Made by a program: the position numbers and the translations under genes | The notes under the pieces: model-generated | Database searches by the model: none | Seen by the model: the letters and a program-made list of their open reading frames with translations, nothing else | Told to the model about the DNA's origin: nothing | Source of the DNA: an archaeon | Lineage (GTDB): Archaea > Thermoproteota > Nitrososphaeria > Nitrososphaerales > Gagatemarchaeaceae | DNA length: 5,880 nt | Direction: 5' to 3' | NCBI GenBank assembly: GCA_021822995.1 | Contig: JAKAPN010000075.1 | Coordinates: 1-5,880 of the forward strand | Shown: positions 1 through 5,373 of the stretch, piece by piece | How positions within the stretch are numbered: the stretch's first letter is position 1 | How the letters are laid out: every line of letters starts with the position of its first letter

Positions 1-1
1 C

Positions 2-1546
2 AGCGAGGAGGCGTTCCGCAAGCTCGGCCTGATACCATTCGTTGGCGCCATCCTCGCGGGGACGCTGCTGGGACCTGGCATCTTCGGCATTGTAAAGGCG
101 GTGCCGACCATCGCCCTCTTTGTTACACTGGGCATCAACTTCCTCCTGTTCGTCAGCGGCGCCGAGGAGTTCGAAGCCGAAAGGCTGAGGGGAGTGCTCG
201 CTAGGAAGAGCTCGCTGCTGGTCTCCCTAACACAGTTCGCAGTGCGTTTCTTGGTAATCTCAATCGTATCGTACTTCCTGTTCAATCAGCTTTCCGACGC
301 CATAGTAATCGGCATAGTGGCAGGCATGAGTAGCGCTGGGCCGCTCTCCAGGCTTCTTACTGACACAGGGCTGGCAAGGACCGCGGAAGGCACGTCGATC
401 TTCTCCCAGGTGTTGGTCATCGAAGTCGCTGCGGTGGTGCTCTACTCCTTCGTCTTTGACCTAGCGGGTAAGGCGGTGACAGTGTTCACCATCGCTGTCA
501 CTGGCGCGGAGCTGGCTGTTGCAATCTTGGGAATAATCGCGTTTGGAAGATACGTGATGATTCCGATGCTCGAGCGGGTCGAGACCAGCTTCAAGAGCCG
601 GGAGGCCGTCTTCGCGATTATCATCTCAACGCTGCTTATCGCTGGCTTCGCCGGCGAAGTCACGGGGTTCAACGCGGCGATAGTTGCACTGTTCCTGGGA
701 CTGATGATGCAAAAATTCCTCGCAGCGAGACCTGTCCTTATGGAGAAGTTGAGGGCCTTCACATACGGTTTCTTCGAACCGATGTTCTTCGCGGGACTGG
801 GACTCTATTTTGTGCGAGTCACCCCCGCCCTGGTCTTCGCCGGCCTTGCGATATTTGGGGTCGCACTTTCTTCTGACGCGATAGTAGGCGCTACCTCGGC
901 GAAGTTTTTCGGCGTGGACCGGTGGCGCAACGCCTTCGGGACGTGCGTAAACGGCGGAGTGGATGCGGCTCTGCTTGTCTCAGCGCTCACCGCGGGGGTC
1001 GTCCTAATCAACGGCTTCGTCTACTCTGCTACAGCCATAGGGATCTCACTGCTATCGCTCACCGCGCCGCTTCTTTTCAGGCGCCGCGCTCCTTTGGTCT
1101 CCATAGACCACGAGTCTGGCACCGAGCGGAAGGTGGTCAAGCAACACCTCCAATCGATGACGGCCGCGGAGATTTGTCAGGCACTCCCTACTGTGTCTAT
1201 CCGGGCCGACGAGCCACTGATGCAGGCGCTCAAGAAGCTCTCAAATCTTGACGCGCGGGGTGCCGTCGTTGTGAACACAAAGGGCCGGCCGGTGGGGACC
1301 CTCATGATGCGGGACGTGACCAGCCTATCGACGAAAGAAATGGCGGGGATGAAGGTCTCAGACGCTCCCCTTGCGGGGGCTGTTACAGTGAACGAGAAAG
1401 AGCCCGGGCTTAACCTCACTACAATCTTCAGGGAGACCAACATTCCGATAGTCTCCGTGGTAGACGATAAGGGGAAGTTGCTCGGGACGATATTGGAAAG
1501 AGAGATACTTAGGAGGCTCGTCGAGTCACTGGAAGGAGAGGGGTAG
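2..1546 (+). CDS. CPA2/Kef-type cation:proton antiporter with tandem CBS domains (5' partial)
   Basis: An integral membrane antiporter that probably exchanges Na+ or K+ for H+. The frame is open from base 2, so the start lies upstream. The first visible residues (LGLIPFVGAILAGTLLGPG) match the first conserved CPA2 segment, so probably only 20-30 residues are missing. About ten hydrophobic segments follow up to base 1080. Family landmarks are FVSGAEEFEAERLR (the usual FxxGLE region), MSSAGPLSRLL, GRYVMIP, GFNAAIVALFLGL, FFEPMFFAGLGLYF and NGGVDAALLV. The soluble tail holds two CBS domains, about 1157-1327 and 1349-1522, which in this superfamily usually bind adenine nucleotides. No TrkA-N/RCK Rossmann domain is present, unlike KefB/KefC. 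Oddity: where KefC has the ion-binding Asp of its LLFQDIAAI segment, this protein has Glu (codon 422-424). The stop TAG faces the convergent carboxypeptidase stop 24 bp away. The transported ion is not known. Confidence 0.9.
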   Translation, partial: SEEAFRKLGLIPFVGAILAGTLLGPGIFGIVKAVPTIALFVTLGINFLLFVSGAEEFEAERLRGVLARKSSLLVSLTQFAVRFLVISIVSYFLFNQLSDAIVIGIVAGMSSAGPLSRLLTDTGLARTAEGTSIFSQVLVIEVAAVVLYSFVFDLAGKAVTVFTIAVTGAELAVAILGIIAFGRYVMIPMLERVETSFKSREAVFAIIISTLLIAGFAGEVTGFNAAIVALFLGLMMQKFLAARPVLMEKLRAFTYGFFEPMFFAGLGLYFVRVTPALVFAGLAIFGVALSSDAIVGATSAKFFGVDRWRNAFGTCVNGGVDAALLVSALTAGVVLINGFVYSATAIGISLLSLTAPLLFRRRAPLVSIDHESGTERKVVKQHLQSMTAAEICQALPTVSIRADEPLMQALKKLSNLDARGAVVVNTKGRPVGTLMMRDVTSLSTKEMAGMKVSDAPLAGAVTVNEKEPGLNLTTIFRETNIPIVSVVDDKGKLLGTILEREILRRLVESLEGEG

Positions 1547-1570
1547 CAGATGTCGAACGGTGTCGGAGGG

Positions 1571-3052
1571 CTAAGGCAGGTACTTCTGCTCGAAATATGC
1601 TAGGAGCCTCTCGGGGTTGTACGACTCTCCGAACGCCTTCTCCTGAAGCTGCTTGGGGGAGTAAGTCGCACCATACCTGTGGATGTTCTTCCCTAGCCAG
1701 TTTTTGAGCTCTGTTACGTCTCCCTTACGGAGGGCTTCATGGACCAGTGCGCCGTCCTTCATCTTATGCCAGATCATGGCCGCGATAACGTTGCCCAAGG
1801 TATAGGTCGCAAAGTAGCCAAAGGAGCCGCCGCTCCAGTGGACATCTTGGAGGGCGCCTTCGGCATCATTCTTCGGCCTCATCCCTAGGTACTCTTCGAA
1901 CGTGTCGTTCCAGAGGGAGGGAATCTCTGCAACCTTCGCTTCGCCCGCTATCACTTTCTTCTCGATGTCATATCTCACTGCAGTATGGAAATTATAGGTG
2001 AGCTCGTCAGCATCTACTCTGATAAGGCTCTTCCTGACGGTGTTGATGTAGAAGTATAACTGTGCGGTGTCATAACCCTTCACAAACGGGAGGTACTTCT
2101 TCAGGGTCGGGTCGATTAGCTCTACAAATTCCACACTCCTGCCTACCACGTTCTCCCAGAATCTGGACTGTGACTCGTGCACTCCATATGATGCCCCATC
2201 CCCTAGCGGGGAGTACGCGAGCGCTTTGCTTATGCCCAGACCATAGATCGCATGGCCGCTCTCGTGGATTGTCCCATACAGAGACGCTCTGAAGTCCTTT
2301 CCTTCGTACCTCGTTGTTATCCTGACATCGTCCTGGGCGATCTGTGTGGTGAAGGGATGGGTCGAAACGTCCATCCTGAACCTGTCCATGGGCATCTTCA
2401 GGAGCTTTAGCGCTTCTTCGTTCACCTTCAGCATGGCACCGGTGTCGTAGCGCGCAGATTCCAGTGGATGCTTAGTCGGGTAAACGCCTGCGGAAGCAAC
2501 TCGTTTCAAGAGTCTCTTGCTCTCTGGTATGAGCTTGGCGTAGACCGCGTCCGCTTCGCGCACGGTAAACCCTTCCTCGTAAAGGTCCAGTAGCGCGTTG
2601 TACGGGTGCCTCTCGTATCCTATCTTGTTTGCTATCTCTCTCTCAAGTGCGACGATCTTCTCAAGGTGTGGGCGGAACATGCCGAAGTCTGACCTCTTGC
2701 GCGCGGACCGCCATGCAACTGTCGCCTCGGTGGTAACTCGCTGAAGTTCGTCCACCATCTCAGGAGGAACCTTGAGGTAGTAGTCAATGCTTCTCCGGAG
2801 AACCCTGACGATTCCCGCCTCTCTGTCCCCCAAGTCAGCTGCCTTCTCCGCCTTCCTCACAAGACCGTCCAGCTCGATGGTCGCTCTCTGGGACATCATG
2901 GCGAGCTGGCCGGAAGCGACGCCACGAGGTTGCGCCCCCTTTACTGGCATGTGCGTTTCGGTGTCCCACCCCAACACTGACATAGAATGCCCGAGCGCCC
3001 AGACTGGCACGTACCGATTCAGGATTTCTCTGATCACGGGATTGCCCGCCAA
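1571..3052 (-). CDS. M32 family metallocarboxypeptidase (carboxypeptidase Taq type)
   Basis: A cytosolic zinc carboxypeptidase that removes C-terminal residues from peptides, probably in peptide recycling. All six M32 hallmark motifs are present in order: HPF (232-234), DVRIT (242-246), the zinc site HESGH (263-267, His263 and His267 as ligands, Glu264 catalytic), HESQ (292-295, Glu293 as third zinc ligand), IRVDAD (344-349) and GALQDVHW (399-406). The length of 493 residues is normal for the family (about 500), and no motif is damaged. The N-terminal stretch SVLGWDTETHMP is also typical. There is no signal peptide. The longest frame opens with TTG at 3052. A GTG at 3037 (residue 6) is an equally good start and would give 488 residues; no in-frame ATG lies close upstream and neither start has a clear ribosome binding site. 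The gene diverges from the DUF1684 gene and converges on the antiporter. Function is secure at family level, the start is not. Confidence 0.97.
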   Translation of the reverse strand: MAGNPVIREILNRYVPVWALGHSMSVLGWDTETHMPVKGAQPRGVASGQLAMMSQRATIELDGLVRKAEKAADLGDREAGIVRVLRRSIDYYLKVPPEMVDELQRVTTEATVAWRSARKRSDFGMFRPHLEKIVALEREIANKIGYERHPYNALLDLYEEGFTVREADAVYAKLIPESKRLLKRVASAGVYPTKHPLESARYDTGAMLKVNEEALKLLKMPMDRFRMDVSTHPFTTQIAQDDVRITTRYEGKDFRASLYGTIHESGHAIYGLGISKALAYSPLGDGASYGVHESQSRFWENVVGRSVEFVELIDPTLKKYLPFVKGYDTAQLYFYINTVRKSLIRVDADELTYNFHTAVRYDIEKKVIAGEAKVAEIPSLWNDTFEEYLGMRPKNDAEGALQDVHWSGGSFGYFATYTLGNVIAAMIWHKMKDGALVHEALRKGDVTELKNWLGKNIHRYGATYSPKQLQEKAFGESYNPERLLAYFEQKYLP

Positions 3053-3098
3053 ATCTGACGGCCGTGGTCTCGGCGCTCGGCTTTTCAGCTTTCCAGCC

Positions 3099-3135
3099 TT
3101 CCAGGCATGGAGGGCAAAGTCCTATTTCCAGGCAT
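3099..3135. repeat. 10-bp direct repeat in divergent intergenic region
   Basis: TTCCAGGCAT occurs at 3099-3108 and again at 3126-3135, start to start 27 bp (about two and a half helical turns). A third, partial copy (TTCCAG) begins at 3091. All lie in the 98 bp between the divergent carboxypeptidase and DUF1684 genes, and the second copy overlaps the TATA-like element proposed for the DUF1684 gene. The repeat itself is plain in the sequence; its reading as a regulator binding site is inference. Confidence 0.55.
3121..3128 (+). promoter_or_regulatory. Possible TATA-like element for the DUF1684 gene
   Basis: CCTATTTC is the most A/T-rich patch in this otherwise GC-rich spacer, and its centre lies about 26 bases before the ATG at 3151. 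That is the spacing expected if transcription starts at or next to the start codon (leaderless). No Shine-Dalgarno sequence precedes the ATG (the bases before it are GGTTGCGGCCG). The match to an archaeal TATA box is weak. Confidence 0.3.
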
Positions 3136-3150
3136 TCGGGGTTGCGGCCG

Positions 3151-3696
3151 ATGGATCAGCAGGTCCAGGCGACCTGGGAACGGGCCCTGATTCGCTTCAG
3201 GCGGGAGAAGGACGACTTCTTCGTGGCTGCCGGCGACTCGCCTCTACAAGAAACCGAAAAGGCGTCTTTCACAGGGCTGAAGTATTTCGCCCCAGATCCC
3301 TCTCTCAGAATCGAGGCGAGGCTCCAATGGTACGAGGAGGAGGAAGGCGTCATGGTTTCGACCAGCAAAGGGACCCGCCAACTCTACAACCGGGTAGGTT
3401 ACTTCGAACTCGACATCGGGGGAGAGCCGATTCGCCTTAATGCCTACCAGGCCGCAGAAAGAGAGGACCCGAACCTCTTCATCCCTTTCAGAGATGCTAC
3501 TTCGGGGAACGAAAGTTACGGCGCTGCACGTTACCTCGACTTGGAGGTGGAGCACGACGACGAGTACGCGGTTGACTTCAATTACGCATACAACCCTTAT
3601 TGTGCTTATTCGGAAGACTACGTCTGTCCCCTCCCGCCTCAGGAGAACTGGCTGAAGGTCCCGATTAGGGCAGGCGAGAAGGCGTACCACGCCTAG
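3151..3696 (+). CDS. DUF1684 domain protein
   Basis: A 181-residue soluble protein of the DUF1684 family, whose biochemical role I cannot name. The family pattern covers the whole chain: an N-terminal helix with RFRREKDDFF (15-24) followed by SPL (30-32), then F-TGLKYFAPD (40-49). Next come RVGYFELDIGGEPIRLNAY (81-99), FIPFRDATSGNESYGAARYLD (110-130), and the most conserved block VDFNYAYNPYCAYSEDYVCP (141-160). The chain ends with LPP-QENWLKVPIRAGEKAY (161-179). The two cysteines (151, 159) and many acidic and aromatic residues stand out. There is no signal peptide or membrane segment. The ATG at 3151 was chosen because family similarity begins just after it; the frame stays open upstream to a GTG at 3064, but those 29 residues look like non-coding translation. 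The gene ends in TAG TAG, and the first stop overlaps the stop of the opposing SIS gene. Confidence 0.94.
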   Translation: MDQQVQATWERALIRFRREKDDFFVAAGDSPLQETEKASFTGLKYFAPDPSLRIEARLQWYEEEEGVMVSTSKGTRQLYNRVGYFELDIGGEPIRLNAYQAAEREDPNLFIPFRDATSGNESYGAARYLDLEVEHDDEYAVDFNYAYNPYCAYSEDYVCPLPPQENWLKVPIRAGEKAYHA

Positions 3697-4604
3697 TAGA
3701 TCATGGAGTCGCTGACCCTGAGCCGTCTTTGCTCCGACAAGAACTTCGGCTTGGTCAGCCCCGCCTTCCGGGCTTCGCCTAGGGCCCAGAGTTGCGACAC
3801 GAACACGCAATGAAAGAAGCGCTCGAGTTCCGAGTGTCCGCGCGCTGGGATCACGGCCGCATTGTAACCCTCGTTTGATAGAGCGCGCCGAAGGCTGCCC
3901 GCCATATGATCTGGGTCGAAAGCTGAGAAAATGTTTACGGAGTCGGAGGGTCTGAGCGAAAAGAGCTCCTTGTGGCTGAACTCCTCCAACGCCTCACCCG
4001 CAGCCCGGCCCCCTAGGAGCTCGTAGACCTTGGCGGAGGCGTAGAGGGCCGCTGCATGGCCGAGCGAGTTTCCTAGGAAGTATGTGGTGCCTTTGGCTAG
4101 GGACGGCCGTCTGTAATCTGCCTTCGCCCCCTCGAAGACTTCCCCGAAGTCAGAGGGGCCCGAGACTCCGACCATACGCAGGACGGCCAGGGCTGCGAGG
4201 CTGAAGGAAAGCAGCCCGGGCGACTTGGGCGCATAGCTGAAGGGGAGCATCACTACGCTGTCTGCGCCAGTCGCGAGGGGGCTCTCTCTGACTGCTGTCA
4301 AGACGGTAATCCCCTTGGCCAACCGCCTGATCCTGGTCAGGGCAAGCAGGTTTGACTTCGTCCTACCGGACATCGAAATGAAAATGACCTTCACCCCTCG
4401 CGCAACTTCGGGCTCGCTCGCAAGGGCGTACGGATCCAGTGCGATGCACCTCCCCTTGGACGCGTAAAATCCGAGGAGCGCAGTTGCATACGAGTCACCA
4501 GCTCCGACGAAGACAGACCCTCTGGGCGCTCTCGGCAGCGTCGCACCCGCGAATGCCTCAAGCGTTTCTGGTTGCCGAGCCACCTCGGAGTATAGTTCAA
4601 CCAT
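3693..4604 (-). CDS. SIS-domain sugar-phosphate isomerase-like protein
   Basis: A cytosolic protein of 303 residues built from two SIS (sugar isomerase) subdomains, the arrangement of GlmS isomerase domains and archaeal phosphoglucose/phosphomannose isomerases. The first subdomain has GAGDSYATA (34-42) and the phosphosugar-binding loop SMSGRTKSNL (77-86). The second starts near TYFLGNSLGHAAAL (174-187) and carries EEFSHKELF (207-215), at the place where relatives have the catalytic Glu/His segment. There is no N-terminal glutaminase domain, so it is not a full glucosamine-6-phosphate synthase. The substrate is not determined: glucose-6-P, mannose-6-P and amino sugars are all possible. The ATG at 4604 is preferred over an upstream in-frame TTG at 4667, because similarity begins soon after the ATG and a TATA-like element at 4637-4643 suits a short leader. 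The stop TAG overlaps the DUF1684 stop. Confidence 0.85.
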   Translation of the reverse strand: MVELYSEVARQPETLEAFAGATLPRAPRGSVFVGAGDSYATALLGFYASKGRCIALDPYALASEPEVARGVKVIFISMSGRTKSNLLALTRIRRLAKGITVLTAVRESPLATGADSVVMLPFSYAPKSPGLLSFSLAALAVLRMVGVSGPSDFGEVFEGAKADYRRPSLAKGTTYFLGNSLGHAAALYASAKVYELLGGRAAGEALEEFSHKELFSLRPSDSVNIFSAFDPDHMAGSLRRALSNEGYNAAVIPARGHSELERFFHCVFVSQLWALGEARKAGLTKPKFLSEQRRLRVSDSMIY

Positions 4605-4636
4605 TGCGCATCGCGCAGCACGAGTTTCCGGGGGCC

Positions 4637-4643
4637 TAATAAT
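4637..4643 (-). promoter_or_regulatory. TATA-like element upstream of the SIS gene
   Basis: Read on the minus strand this is ATTATTA, an isolated A/T patch in GC-rich sequence, centred about 36 bases before the ATG at 4604. A start site 26 bases downstream would give a leader of roughly 10 nt, and no Shine-Dalgarno sequence is visible before the ATG. On the plus strand the same patch reads TAATAAT and sits about 40 bases before the structured element at 4681, so it could serve either direction. Confidence 0.38.
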
Positions 4644-4689
4644 GACGGACCCAGGTAACGCCACCAATACGACCCGCCGTGGATCCGAT

Positions 4690-4710
4690 TCCCCTGGCGG
4701 TCGAAGGGGA
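4690..4710. repeat. Local hairpin TCCCCT/AGGGGA
   Basis: TCCCCT (4690-4695) pairs perfectly with AGGGGA (4705-4710) around a 9-base loop. It uses bases from the left outer arm and the second stem of the larger fold, so the two cannot form together. Confidence 0.45.
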
Positions 4711-4793
4711 GAGGATGCACTTGGCCAATCCTGTACATCGTGGCGGTCGTGACAGGGCGGGGGTCGTTACGAGGAGTTATTCGCCGATCAGCT

Positions 4794-4806
4794 CCCCTGC
4801 TAGGGG
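4794..4806. repeat. Local hairpin CCCCT/AGGGG
   Basis: CCCCT (4794-4798) pairs with AGGGG (4802-4806) around a 3-base loop. It repeats the same CCCCT/AGGGG pairing as the hairpin at 4690-4710 and competes with the stem 4705-4711/4792-4798 of the larger fold. Confidence 0.45.
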
Positions 4807-4837
4807 CGTACATGGGGAATCGGATTTCCCGCAGAGT

Positions 4838-5254
4838 CTAGCGGGTTCCAGTCTTCAGCGCATTGACGAACTCGGTAACCACCTGATGTGCCGGATTCGC
4901 TTTGAGGACTTCGAGTTTCACCGAAGGAGTTTCCCCGAGCAGCTCCCTAAGGTCCGTGAGTAATCTGCTCGGGTTCTTGACCGATTCCTTCGTCGCCTCT
5001 GACACAACCGACTCATGGTCACATACGACGGTGAACTTCCCGAGCGAATCCTTCAGCTCTTCAATTGCGAACATAACTGCAAGTACTTCGGCATCGTCGC
5101 TTTCCGTCGCTTCGACTCTCTTAACTTCCCGAAGGCCATTGCCCTCCACAACATAACCAACATAGGCTTCCCTCGGGAGTGCGGGGTCGTGCATGTTCAA
5201 GATCTTCGCGTCGACATAGACCCTGACGGCCTTCGACCGCCTTCGGAACCTCAT
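4838..5254 (-). CDS. Divergent RNase H-fold protein
   Basis: A 138-residue soluble protein whose layout suits the RNase HI/reverse-transcriptase-like fold. A first strand carries an Asp (RVYVDAKIL, Asp15), and the chain continues with YVGYVVEG as a second strand. A helix carries a Glu (DDAEVLAVMFAIEEL, Glu56), and a further strand carries a second Asp (TVVCDHESVV, Asp79). The C-terminal helix follows NPAH (120-123). In active RNase H relatives this last region usually reads N-x-x-A-D; here His replaces the fourth acidic residue. The N-terminus is basic (MRFRRRSKAVR), compatible with nucleic-acid contact. If active it would cut RNA in RNA/DNA hybrids, but it may be a binding or inactive member. 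The ATG at 5254 is preceded by GAGG (spacing about 5) and by an ATTTAA box. No strong sequence signature is present, so this call rests on the order of motifs. Confidence 0.6.
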   Translation of the reverse strand: MRFRRRSKAVRVYVDAKILNMHDPALPREAYVGYVVEGNGLREVKRVEATESDDAEVLAVMFAIEELKDSLGKFTVVCDHESVVSEATKESVKNPSRLLTDLRELLGETPSVKLEVLKANPAHQVVTEFVNALKTGTR

Positions 5255-5286
5255 CCCTGCCTCGGTTTCGGGGCCGGCTGGCCTGC

Positions 5287-5292
5287 TTAAAT
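5287..5292 (-). promoter_or_regulatory. TATA-like box for the RNase H-like gene
   Basis: On the minus strand this reads ATTTAA within TTATTTAAGC, centred about 36 bases before the ATG at 5254. This predicts a start site near 5264 and a leader of about 10 nt. It stands out as an A/T island in GC-rich sequence. Confidence 0.45.
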
Positions 5293-5319
5293 AACCACGA
5301 GGCGCAAATCACTTCTTGA

Positions 5320-5325
5320 ATTTAA
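5320..5325 (+). promoter_or_regulatory. TATA-like box for the methyltransferase gene
   Basis: ATTTAA on the plus strand, followed by CTAA, is a mirror of the minus-strand box 27 bp to its left. A start site 26 bases downstream would fall near 5349 and leave a leader of about 25 nt before the ATG at 5374. Confidence 0.4.
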
Positions 5326-5373
5326 CTAACCTTTCCTGGCTCGTGAAGCACTGGACGCCCTTGAGCCAAGGGA

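Larger units (their letters stand above)
4681..4827 (+). ncRNA. Candidate structured RNA element bounded by a 12-bp inverted repeat
   Basis: ATCCGATTCCCC (4683-4694) is perfectly complementary to GGGGAATCGGAT (4814-4825). Nested inside are a 7-bp stem AGGGGAG/CTCCCCT (4705-4711 with 4792-4798), a hairpin AGGAT/ATCCT (4712-4716 with 4728-4732), and a bulged stem 4737-4746 with 4781-4788. A terminal stem TCGTGAC/GTTACGA (4747-4753 with 4766-4772) completes a branched fold. Four G-U pairs (4681-4827, 4682-4826, 4746-4781, 4751-4768) extend the stems only if the plus strand is transcribed; on the minus strand they become C-A mismatches. I found no tRNA, 5S, SRP or RNase P signature. It lies in the gap between two minus-strand genes and could instead be a DNA-level repeat or part of a minus-strand leader. 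Function unknown. Confidence 0.35.

Noticed and set aside
1547..1570. Terminator between the convergent antiporter and carboxypeptidase genes
   Set aside because: The 24 bp contain neither a T-run nor a convincing hairpin.
3064..3150. N-terminal extension of the DUF1684 gene to a GTG at 3064
   Set aside because: The 29 extra residues have no family similarity and cover the likely promoter and repeats; the ATG at 3151 begins just before the conserved region.
3244..3810. Minus-strand 188-codon open frame across the DUF1684 gene
   Set aside because: It is antisense to a clearly conserved gene and has no recognisable domain; a by-product of GC-rich codons.
4391..4813. Minus-strand open frame of 140 codons starting inside the right arm of the inverted repeat
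   Set aside because: Most of it lies over the SIS gene in another frame, no family is recognisable, and its upstream part coincides with the structured element.
4683..4825. MITE-like insertion with terminal inverted repeats
   Set aside because: The 12-bp arms would fit, but no target-site duplication flanks them and no second copy exists in the window.
4640..4837. tRNA, 5S, SRP or RNase P RNA in the largest gap
   Set aside because: No GGTTCGANTCC box, 5S core, SRP helix 8 motif or RNase P conserved regions could be found on either strand.
4605..4837. glmS-type ribozyme in the leader of the SIS gene
   Set aside because: Tempting because the gene is GlmS-like, but no glmS core sequence is seen, the wobble pattern favours the opposite strand, and a TATA-like box lies between the element and the gene.
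4679..4963. Plus-strand 94-codon open frame through the structured gap and into the RNase H-like gene
   Set aside because: Antisense to the RNase H-like coding region in its second half, and no conserved motif is seen.
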